Assembly: GCA_009785045.1 (NCBI GenBank) | Contig: WQXC01000034.1 | Coordinates: 1 to 14,657, forward strand | Reading direction: 5' to 3' | Origin: Treponema sp. | GTDB taxonomy: Bacteria > Spirochaetota > Spirochaetia > Treponematales > Breznakiellaceae | Length of the DNA: 14,657 nt | In this document: positions 1 to 5,565 of the stretch, in pieces | Layout of the letters: each line of letters opens with the position of its first letter | How positions within the stretch are numbered: the stretch's first letter is position 1 | Position numbers and translations under genes: made by a program | The notes under the pieces: model-generated | The model's input: the letters and a program-made list of their open reading frames with translations, nothing else | Database searches by the model: none | What the model was told of the DNA's origin: nothing

Positions 1-92
1 ATTTCCTTTTTTTTTTTTTTTTAAAAAAAAAAAGTTTTTCCTACGTGGAGAATTATTTTGTTTTTTTCAAAAAAAGAAAAAAAAAATTTTTT
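1..92. other. A/T homopolymer-rich, gene-free stretch
   Basis: This stretch holds a run of 16 T (7-22) directly followed by 11 A (23-33), then A7, A10 and T6-T7 runs up to position 92. No open frame with coding character is seen on either strand. It may be an intergenic spacer next to a gene lying left of the window. Runs this long are also places where assemblies are unreliable, so exact lengths should be treated with caution. Together with 93-432 it makes up the gene-free left end of the window. Confidence 0.6.
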
Positions 93-112
93 ATTAATAT
101 AATTTTTTTAAA

Positions 113-148
113 TTAAAAGGGGGGGGGGGGGGGTATATTTAATATACT
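113..148 (+). promoter_or_regulatory. Possible G-tract-spaced promoter
   Basis: A -10-like TATACT lies at 143-148 and a weak -35-like TTAAAA at 113-118. The gap between them is 24 nt because it contains the G15 tract; a G8 tract would give the ideal 17 nt. This arrangement resembles known promoters switched by homopolymer length. Transcription would run rightward from about 155 into the hairpin at 262-332. The -35 match is poor, so this is an inference from layout. Confidence 0.35.
119..133 (+). repeat. Poly-G tract (G15)
   Basis: Fifteen consecutive G lie in an otherwise very A/T-rich region. Tracts of this kind mutate by slipped-strand mispairing. In Treponema pallidum, G tracts upstream of tpr genes are known to change promoter activity with length. 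Here the tract sits just upstream of a TATACT box (143-148). The odd palindrome TATATT-T-AATATA (134-146) separates the tract from, and overlaps, that box. Confidence 0.9.
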
Positions 149-261
149 GCCGACATTAAGTACAGAAAGATGAGTATTTTGTCTATTTTGGACGGTGTTA
201 TGGTTCATTGGAATCATTTTACTTTATTTTGAAAATAATGTAAATAAATAAAATACTTTAT

Positions 262-332
262 GCTGGGGGTGGAAAATGAGCCCCTGAGCCGAGTTATTTC
301 CGAGGCGAAGGGGGCATGTTTACACCCCCAGC
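262..332 (+). ncRNA. Candidate structured RNA (long irregular hairpin)
   Basis: A perfect 10-bp outer stem pairs GCTGGGGGTG (262-271) with CACCCCCAGC (323-332). Inside it, A273-A275 can pair with T319-T321. Positions 280-315 then form a second helix: G280-C315 and CCCCT (281-285) with AGGGG (309-313), one G bulged. Two tandem G-A/A-G steps follow (286-287 with 307-308, and 291-292 with 302-303), separated by GCC/GGC and capped by a 7-nt loop. Tandem GA pairs form well only in the plus-strand RNA; the other strand would have C and T there. No known riboswitch family was recognised. It might instead be a bidirectional terminator at the end of the leftward gene. Confidence 0.35.
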
Positions 333-357
333 CTCAACATTTTATATTTATATTTTT

Positions 358-379
358 AAAAAGGGAGTAGTCTCTTCCC
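358..379 (-). terminator. Intrinsic terminator of the leftward lipoprotein gene
   Basis: Read leftward, GGGAAG (379-374) pairs with CTCCC (367-363), with one bulged A and a 6-nt loop. Five T follow (362-358). It lies about 54 nt past the stop codon of the 433-1704 gene. The stem is short, so termination strength is uncertain. Confidence 0.5.
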
Positions 380-432
380 GAGTGCAAGAGGGCGCTTTTC
401 CGCACACAGACAATAAAAAAATATCTACATCC

Positions 433-1704
433 CTACCGATTCAACCGCATCCAATCAGCCAATCGCCTTTCCAGCGGATAAGCATCATCAGCGTTTTCTT
501 TTCGTGCGCGATCATGAAGATAGGGAATAACAACACGTTCTTTAAGGATCAGCCAATTGGCAGGCAGCACATTTGGGTGAGTAAAATATTCAGACGGAGG
601 CATACGGCCTAAAAGTTCAGGATAGAAAAGCGGATAAACCTGTTCTGTAACAGGACTAAGCGCGGAAAATCCGCCGCATATGCCAAAGATATTTTCGTTA
701 ATTCTGTTAGATCTGGAATATTCCAAAAGGCGGCGCTGGTTTTCGATTCTAAAAAACCACTGGATAAAAGCTCTTGCTGCCTTTAATGATTTTGCTCTTT
801 TTGGAATACCCAGGTACACCGAATCTTCGGTAACCGGAATTCTGTTTTGTTCCATCACCCAGCGGAAATCAAGAATATTTTTGCTTTCATCGCTTAGTAA
901 GAAAAGATCACTGCTTTCTATATACGAAAAAAGAATACGTCCGCTTTGAATAAGTTTTTCCGGCGGCTCAAAGAAATACTTAAAAGTAAATTCATCTTCT
1001 GCCTGGGCGCTTGTATTTATTTCGTTTGTCCAGTTGTTTATAAAAATCATTGAGCGCTCAAGAGCCGCAGCGTCCCAGGCAAGAGGGTGGCGGACAGGTA
1101 CCCTTGATGTTTCGCGGCTTAACGAATGACTTGCTTCCCGGAATGACGCGCCGGAAAGAATTGCAGTTGCAAGAAGGAAATTATCGTCCCATAACGGAGA
1201 AAAACCCATTCGCGTATATACGCCGCGGGTTAAAGTATTATAAGTATGACTTAATCTTTTTATTTCATCAAAGTCGATTGTAAATTGATTAGACAGACTT
1301 TGCTCCCTGTCCCTGGAAAAAATTAATGCAGGAATATTAAACGATACCGGTAATAGGTATTGGCTGCGGTCTATCCTGCCAATTGCTAAAAGCCGCGGAT
1401 AAAAATTACTTCTTGAAAGTTTATTTGCTCCAAACAAATTATCCAGTGTTCTAAAGTTAGAACCAGTAGAGGCGTTTTTTAGCCAGCTTGCGGCAACAAT
1501 ATCCGGGACATTTCTTTTTCCCAGTTCTGCCGCAGGAAACTCGACATATCTTACGCTGACCTTGTACTGGTTTTGTACAGTATTAAAGTATTCTCCATAG
1601 AGTGCAAATTCGGGTCTGTCTGTCCATATTTGCGCTGTTTTGCCATCACCGCAGGAGACAAAGATAACGGTCAGTAACAAGGCCAGAGCTCTTAATATAC
1701 GCAT
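433..1704 (-). CDS. Lipoprotein resembling an ABC transporter solute-binding protein
   Basis: This is a 423-residue protein probably anchored on the outer face of the inner membrane. A hydrophobic signal peptide (residues about 4-17) ends in FVS-Cys18, a permissive spirochaete lipobox. The rest has the length and pattern of family-1 extracellular (sugar-type) solute-binding proteins, including the C-terminal stretch around residues 295-330 (LGIPKRAKSLKAARAFIQWF) typical of these proteins. No permease or ATPase gene is visible nearby, so the ligand is unknown and a non-transport role is possible. From memory, T. pallidum has a comparable sugar-binding lipoprotein near its obgE-rsfS region. The ATG at 1704 is preceded by AGGGGG about 15 nt upstream, too far for a good ribosome site. 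The likely -10 box lies only 5 nt from the ATG, which suggests a leaderless mRNA. Confidence 0.7.
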   Translation of the reverse strand: MRILRALALLLTVIFVSCGDGKTAQIWTDRPEFALYGEYFNTVQNQYKVSVRYVEFPAAELGKRNVPDIVAASWLKNASTGSNFRTLDNLFGANKLSRSNFYPRLLAIGRIDRSQYLLPVSFNIPALIFSRDREQSLSNQFTIDFDEIKRLSHTYNTLTRGVYTRMGFSPLWDDNFLLATAILSGASFREASHSLSRETSRVPVRHPLAWDAAALERSMIFINNWTNEINTSAQAEDEFTFKYFFEPPEKLIQSGRILFSYIESSDLFLLSDESKNILDFRWVMEQNRIPVTEDSVYLGIPKRAKSLKAARAFIQWFFRIENQRRLLEYSRSNRINENIFGICGGFSALSPVTEQVYPLFYPELLGRMPPSEYFTHPNVLPANWLILKERVVIPYLHDRARKENADDAYPLERRLADWMRLNR

Positions 1705-1709
1705 AAATA

Positions 1710-1739
1710 AGTGTATTTTGCCCCCTATATGCTTGTCAA
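1710..1739 (-). promoter_or_regulatory. Leftward promoter, sharing its -35 with a rightward one
   Basis: On the minus strand TTGACA (1739-1734) is followed after 18 nt by TACACT (1715-1710). The -35 is perfect and the -10 matches 4 of 6. Transcription should start almost exactly at the ATG (1704), giving a leaderless message. Confidence 0.5.
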
Positions 1740-1761
1740 TCTGTTATTTGAGTGGTAACAT
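1733..1761 (+). promoter_or_regulatory. Rightward promoter overlapping the leftward -35
   Basis: TTGTCA (1733-1738), 17 nt, then TAACAT (1756-1761). The -35 match is 5 of 6 and the -10 match 4 of 6. It would drive the 1783-2262 gene. The 7-mer TTGTCAA supplies the -35 for both directions. Confidence 0.4.
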
Positions 1762-1782
1762 CAAACGAAGGAGAAGCATCCT

Positions 1783-2262
1783 TTGGACCGGATAAAAGAT
1801 CCTCACATAGTCAGGTTAATTGAACAGATTGGTGAGCATTATCGAACTAACATCTCAAACAGGTTTCTGCGTCCTGTACTGCTGCAAATTCAAATTGATA
1901 AAACAACATGGGATTTAATCGAGGTTCTTACCGAAAAAATGGAGCTATATCGATACCAGGGGTTCCACCTTGACGAGTTATACCGGCAAATTGCAGCCTG
2001 TGCCCGTTTTGTCGAAATTGCCCGGAATAAAGCCACTATCAAGAATAAGCTAAGTTCACTGCCGGACGGTCCTGATAAGATCCTCCGCGAAATGGCTGTA
2101 AGTAATTTCGCCTCGAATTTAAAGGTTTTTTCTGACTTATTGAACGAATTATTCATCAGTTTGGTAGAAATGGACAAAAAAGACGCAGGTGACCCCCGTC
2201 AAGCAGTTTATAGCCAAATGCCGGAACTTTACAATATTGGCCGTCTTTTGGTCGGTCAATGA
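1783..2262 (+). CDS. Small helical protein of unknown function
   Basis: The 159-residue product was not recognised as a known family. It has no signal peptide or membrane segment and is rich in charged and leucine/isoleucine residues with helical spacing, for example residues 26-60 and 100-130. It is probably a cytoplasmic alpha-helical protein. The TTG start is chosen because AAGGAG (1768-1773) lies 9 nt upstream and no better start is nearby. It ends 97 nt before rplU and is separated from it by a hairpin and a promoter, so it is probably a separate unit although it lies next to the ribosomal operon. Confidence 0.7.
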   Translation: MDRIKDPHIVRLIEQIGEHYRTNISNRFLRPVLLQIQIDKTTWDLIEVLTEKMELYRYQGFHLDELYRQIAACARFVEIARNKATIKNKLSSLPDGPDKILREMAVSNFASNLKVFSDLLNELFISLVEMDKKDAGDPRQAVYSQMPELYNIGRLLVGQ

Positions 2263-2269
2263 CCCCTAT

Positions 2270-2291
2270 CTGACCACTCGTGAGTGGTCAG
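2270..2291 (+). terminator. Perfect short hairpin after the unknown gene
   Basis: CTGACCACTC (2270-2279) and GAGTGGTCAG (2282-2291) form a near-perfect palindrome, in practice a 9-bp stem with a CGTG loop, beginning 8 nt after a stop codon. A T8 run starts 14 nt later (2306), which is far for a classical terminator. The hairpin is flanked by direct repeats GACCCCT (2261-2267 and 2291-2297). It could also be an operator next to the rplU promoter. Confidence 0.45.
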
Positions 2292-2298
2292 ACCCCTC

Positions 2299-2327
2299 TT
2301 GACTATTTTTTTTAATTAATATATAAA
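2299..2327 (+). promoter_or_regulatory. Strong sigma70-type promoter of the rplU operon
   Basis: TTGACT (2299-2304), a 17-nt spacer, then TATAAA (2322-2327): 5 of 6 matches in both boxes and ideal spacing. It lies upstream of rplU with a predicted short leader of about 25 nt that contains GGAG (2350-2353). Confidence 0.75.
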
Positions 2328-2359
2328 AAATAACCATTTGACGAATTTTGGAGATAAAG

Positions 2360-2668
2360 ATGTACGCTCTTGTAGAATTTAAAGGGAAACAATATAAGGC
2401 CGAGAAAGGCGCCCTTCTCAAAGTTGATTTGATTGACGCTGAGCCCGGAACCGCAATTAATATTGATACGGTTCTGTTAATTTCCGGAGATCCGGTTAAG
2501 GTTGGCGACCCTTATATTAAAGGCGCAAAAGTGTCCGCAACTGTAGAATCCCATGGAAAAGACGAAAAAATCATTGTTTTTAAGTACAAACCAAAGAAGG
2601 ATTATCGCAGAAAACAAGGACACAGACAGCAATACTCAATTATAAAGATTGGGGATATCTCGGCATAG
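2360..2668 (+). CDS. rplU: 50S ribosomal protein L21
   Basis: L21 is a structural protein of the large ribosomal subunit that binds 23S rRNA. The 102-residue product has the usual length. It opens with MYALVEFKGKQYKAEKG, the usual L21 N-terminus. The C-terminal family signature spans residues about 75-96, with the conserved KPKKDYRRKQGHRQ core. The ATG at 2360 is preferred over an upstream TTG at 2348 because GGAG (2350-2353) sits 6 nt before it and the N-terminus matches the family. It is the first gene of the operon with prp and rpmA, the common L21-Prp-L27 order. Confidence 0.97.
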   Translation: MYALVEFKGKQYKAEKGALLKVDLIDAEPGTAINIDTVLLISGDPVKVGDPYIKGAKVSATVESHGKDEKIIVFKYKPKKDYRRKQGHRQQYSIIKIGDISA

Positions 2669-2690
2669 CCGGGCTTAAGCCGGGGTTTAA

Positions 2691-3020
2691 TTGATCGAGA
2701 TAGAAGCGGTTCTGGACAGCGATGGAGTTTTAAGAGCCTGCAAAGCAGCAGGTCATTCCGCCGCCGGTAAAGCCGGAACCGATATTGTGTGCGCTGCCGT
2801 TTCGGTTCTGTTAAGAACCGCGTTAGGCACCCTTTCTGACCGGAAAGGGATAACTGTTCAGGGCGGCGCGCCGGAAAGAGGCCAGTTATGGCTAAAGGCT
2901 GATTATGAGGCAGAAGGAAAGGATTTCCTTTACGCCTGCGGGGTTTTCCTGATTGACGGCTTAAAGTCCGTTGCAAAGGAATACCCGGAAAACTGTACAT
3001 TGACAGTTAAGGAGAATTGA
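2691..3020 (+). CDS. prp: Prp-type ribosomal-processing cysteine protease
   Basis: This 109-residue protein belongs to the YsxB/DUF464 family. In Firmicutes, Prp removes an N-terminal extension from ribosomal protein L27. The catalytic pair is visible in AAGHSAAGKAGTDIVCAAVS: His22 and Cys34, at the same positions as in Staphylococcus aureus Prp as I recall it. The TTG start is the first possible codon after an in-frame TAA; GGGG at 2682-2685 may serve as a weak ribosome site. It lies between rplU and rpmA and ends 1 nt before rpmA. The L27 encoded next door has no extension to remove, so its substrate here is unclear. Confidence 0.93.
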   Translation: MIEIEAVLDSDGVLRACKAAGHSAAGKAGTDIVCAAVSVLLRTALGTLSDRKGITVQGGAPERGQLWLKADYEAEGKDFLYACGVFLIDGLKSVAKEYPENCTLTVKEN

Positions 3021-3021
3021 T

Positions 3022-3273
3022 ATGGCACGGAAACGCGGCGGAAGCGGCGCAAAGAACGGACGAGACTCAAACCCAACCTATTTAGGCGTAAAAGCGACTG
3101 ACGGCGAATTTGTTAAGGCAGGAACTATTATAGCCCGCCAACGCGGAACCAGGATTCATCCGGGAACCAACGTAGGCTGCGGCTGTGATTACACCCTGTT
3201 TGCCCTCGCGGACGGAAAAGTCAGTTTTCACCAGCGCCGCGGCCGCAAGCTCGCCTCGGTGGTTGTCGGCTAA
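3022..3273 (+). CDS. rpmA: 50S ribosomal protein L27
   Basis: L27 lies near the peptidyl-transferase centre, where its N-terminus reaches towards the tRNA ends. The 83-residue product begins MARKRGGSGAKNGRDS and carries the family core IIARQRGTRIHPGTNVGCG (residues about 33-51). AAGGAG (3009-3014) lies 7 nt before the ATG. Only 1 nt separates it from prp. It starts directly with the mature-type N-terminus and lacks the Firmicute-style cleavable leader. Confidence 0.97.
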   Translation: MARKRGGSGAKNGRDSNPTYLGVKATDGEFVKAGTIIARQRGTRIHPGTNVGCGCDYTLFALADGKVSFHQRRGRKLASVVVG

Positions 3274-3285
3274 TTATCACCTTGC

Positions 3286-4347
3286 GTGGAAAGATTTGCA
3301 GATGAAGTAATAATCGAAGTATCCTCGGGGAGCGGCGGCAACGGATGTGCGGCTTTCCGCAGGGAGAAATATGTCCCCAGGGGCGGACCGTCCGGCGGCG
3401 ATGGCGGCAGGGGAGGAGACATTGTTTTCACAGTCCGCCGCAACTTGCGTACCCTTGCGCACTTACGCTACAAGCACACATTTAAGGCAGAAAACGGCAA
3501 CGACGGCGAAGGCGCAGGCAGATACGGGTCTAACGGCGCAGATATGATTATCCCCCTGCCGCCGGGTTCGTTAATCCGCAATATAGAAACCGGCGAACTA
3601 ATCAGGGACTTTTCCAAAAATCAGGATAACTTTGTTTTTCTTAAAGGCGGCAACGGAGGTTGGGGAAACATCCATTTTAAGTCTTCTGTGAATCAGGCGC
3701 CGCGAAAAGCTCTGCCGGGAAAACCTGGTCAAACAGCAAAAATAAAAGTAGAACTTCAGATCATGGCGGACATAGGTCTTGTAGGTTTTCCCAATGCCGG
3801 AAAATCCAGCCTTCTTGATCGCTTTACTAATGCAAGGCCAAAAATAGCAGCATATCCGTTTACTACAAAGATACCCAATCTGGGAGTTTTAACCATAGAT
3901 GATAAAGACATAATCATTGCTGATATCCCTGGCCTAATCGAAGGCGCTTCGCAGGGAGCAGGGCTTGGCATTCGTTTTCTTAAACATATTTCCCGTACAC
4001 AGGCGCTTGTTTTTCTTATCGATCTTTCCCAGGACAATTACCTTGATGCGTTTGATGTTCTTCTGAACGAACTTGGAACTTTTTCGGTTGATTTAACAAA
4101 AAAGAAACGATTGCTTGTTGGAACAAAAACCGATTTACCGGAAACCGAAGGACGGCTTTCCGAACTTGCTGCAAAGTATCCGGCGGAAGAAGTAATGAGT
4201 ATTTCTGTTTTTTCCGGAGAAGGCATTAAAGAACTTTCCTATGCATTTATGCGGCTTGCAGACAGCAAAGACGCTGACGCCGATATTGCCGATGAACAGC
4301 CCGACGAAGACATCGATATCGATGATTTTCCGGAGGAAAACGAGTGA
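3286..4347 (+). CDS. obgE: GTPase Obg (50S assembly GTPase)
   Basis: Obg is a GTPase that binds late 50S precursors and links ribosome assembly to the stringent response. The glycine-rich Obg fold covers residues 1-158 (GSGGNGCAAFRREKYVPRGG near the start). The G domain follows: G1 GFPNAGKSS 167-175, G3 DIPG 213-216, G4 TKTD 280-283, G5 around 305-310. The last 25 residues are an acidic tail rather than a folded OCT domain, as in several non-Firmicute Obg proteins. The GTG start at 3286 is the only canonical codon between the in-frame rpmA stop and the conserved N-terminus; no ribosome site is visible, so translational coupling to rpmA (12-nt gap) is likely. It overlaps nadD by 4 nt. Confidence 0.96.
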   Translation: MERFADEVIIEVSSGSGGNGCAAFRREKYVPRGGPSGGDGGRGGDIVFTVRRNLRTLAHLRYKHTFKAENGNDGEGAGRYGSNGADMIIPLPPGSLIRNIETGELIRDFSKNQDNFVFLKGGNGGWGNIHFKSSVNQAPRKALPGKPGQTAKIKVELQIMADIGLVGFPNAGKSSLLDRFTNARPKIAAYPFTTKIPNLGVLTIDDKDIIIADIPGLIEGASQGAGLGIRFLKHISRTQALVFLIDLSQDNYLDAFDVLLNELGTFSVDLTKKKRLLVGTKTDLPETEGRLSELAAKYPAEEVMSISVFSGEGIKELSYAFMRLADSKDADADIADEQPDEDIDIDDFPEENE

Positions 4348-5561
4348 AGCTAGGTATTTTAGGAGGCAGCTTTAATCCTGTTCATCTTGGTCATCTTTTT
4401 TTGGCTGAGACTGCACTTTCTGCGTTAAAACTTGATAGAGTTGTTTTTATACCTGCATACCGTTCTCCCTTTAAATTAAACGTTGCGGAAATGGAAACCA
4501 ATACGAGCGACAGAATAAACATGCTGGCAGCTTCAATCGAGGGCGACAGCAGGTTTGCGATAGACGGTTGTGAGATAAGGCGCGAAGGAGTTTCGTACAC
4601 TGTAAACACGCTGGAAGATGTAATCGAACGATATATGCCAACAGGTAAACCTGTGCTTATTATCGGTGATGATCTTGCTGCAGATTTTCCAAAATGGCGC
4701 GACAGCGAAAAAATTTTACAGCTTGCGGATATCGCTGTTGCCCGCAGAATAAATGCAGCACCGGTTTCTTATCCTTTTTCGCATATTGTTATAGAAAACC
4801 AGGTGATGAATGTTTCATCGCAGGAAATAAGACAAATGATTGCTGAGTCTGCATCGGGCAAAGAAAGCAATTGGCAGTCTCTTGTACCGGCAGGAGCAAG
4901 GGAGATTATCGAAGCCAGGAAACTTTACGGTTTGTCCGGGGCGCCGCAGAGTATGCAGCCGGAAAACCTGCCAGTTCAGGAACAGACAGACGAAAACGGC
5001 ATACAGGCTGATATCCGGCGTATCGAGAGAGCGGCGCGCGAAACTCTGAGTACAGAGCGTTTTTTACATTCCAGGAATACAGCGCTTCAGGCAAGCGATA
5101 TGTGCAGCCGCCTTGGTTTAAACCACCAGGAGGGGTATCTTGCCGGAATAGCCCATGATTTAGCCAAACAGATAGATAACAGGCAGCTTCTGGAAATTGT
5201 TAAATCTGACGGGCAGGAAATAACCAGTCTGGAAAACGAAAGGCCAAATCTTCTTCACGGAAAAGCAGCAGCAGTCTTGCTAAGAGAGCGGTTTAACATT
5301 CATAATAAAGAAGTAATTGATGCTGTGGCAGTCCACACATCCGGCTGTGAAGATATTGGGCAGTTGGCCAAGGTAATTTATATTGCCGATAAAACCGATG
5401 CCAGCAGAAGTATCGATCCTGCCTTGAGAAAAATGTGCAGGGAAGATAATCTTGATAATATCCTATTGGCTGTAATTGATAAGGCAATTATTAAAATTAA
5501 AGCAAAGGGGTTAGAATTGTCGGAAGATACATTAAAGATGTTAAGCAGGATAAAGGAATGA
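4344..5561 (+). CDS. nadD: NadD-YqeK fusion: nicotinate-nucleotide adenylyltransferase plus HD phosphohydrolase
   Basis: The 405-residue protein joins two enzymes. Residues 1 to about 195 are NadD, which makes deamido-NAD from nicotinate mononucleotide and ATP. Its nucleotidyltransferase motif GSFNPVHLGH has the HLGH at 14-17, with GDDLAADFPKW and the SSQEIR motif further on. Residues about 225-405 are a YqeK-type HD domain with His242, His271-Asp272, His305, His331 and Asp349 in the expected order. YqeK proteins hydrolyse diadenosine tetraphosphate symmetrically. A polar linker of about 30 residues (195-225) separates the domains. The GTG start overlaps the obgE stop (GTGA) and has GGAGG at 4332-4336. 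In many bacteria nadD and yqeK are separate adjacent genes. Confidence 0.93.
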   Translation: MKLGILGGSFNPVHLGHLFLAETALSALKLDRVVFIPAYRSPFKLNVAEMETNTSDRINMLAASIEGDSRFAIDGCEIRREGVSYTVNTLEDVIERYMPTGKPVLIIGDDLAADFPKWRDSEKILQLADIAVARRINAAPVSYPFSHIVIENQVMNVSSQEIRQMIAESASGKESNWQSLVPAGAREIIEARKLYGLSGAPQSMQPENLPVQEQTDENGIQADIRRIERAARETLSTERFLHSRNTALQASDMCSRLGLNHQEGYLAGIAHDLAKQIDNRQLLEIVKSDGQEITSLENERPNLLHGKAAAVLLRERFNIHNKEVIDAVAVHTSGCEDIGQLAKVIYIADKTDASRSIDPALRKMCREDNLDNILLAVIDKAIIKIKAKGLELSEDTLKMLSRIKE

Positions 5562-5565
5562 AAAA

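Noticed and set aside
170..232. 20-codon frame (MSILSILDGVMVHWNHFTLF) downstream of the G-tract promoter
   Set aside because: No ribosome site and too short to show coding character; could be a leader peptide but nothing supports it.
316..612. 98-residue rightward frame beginning in the hairpin region
   Set aside because: Mostly antisense to the 3' end of the lipoprotein gene, no ribosome site, no recognisable protein.
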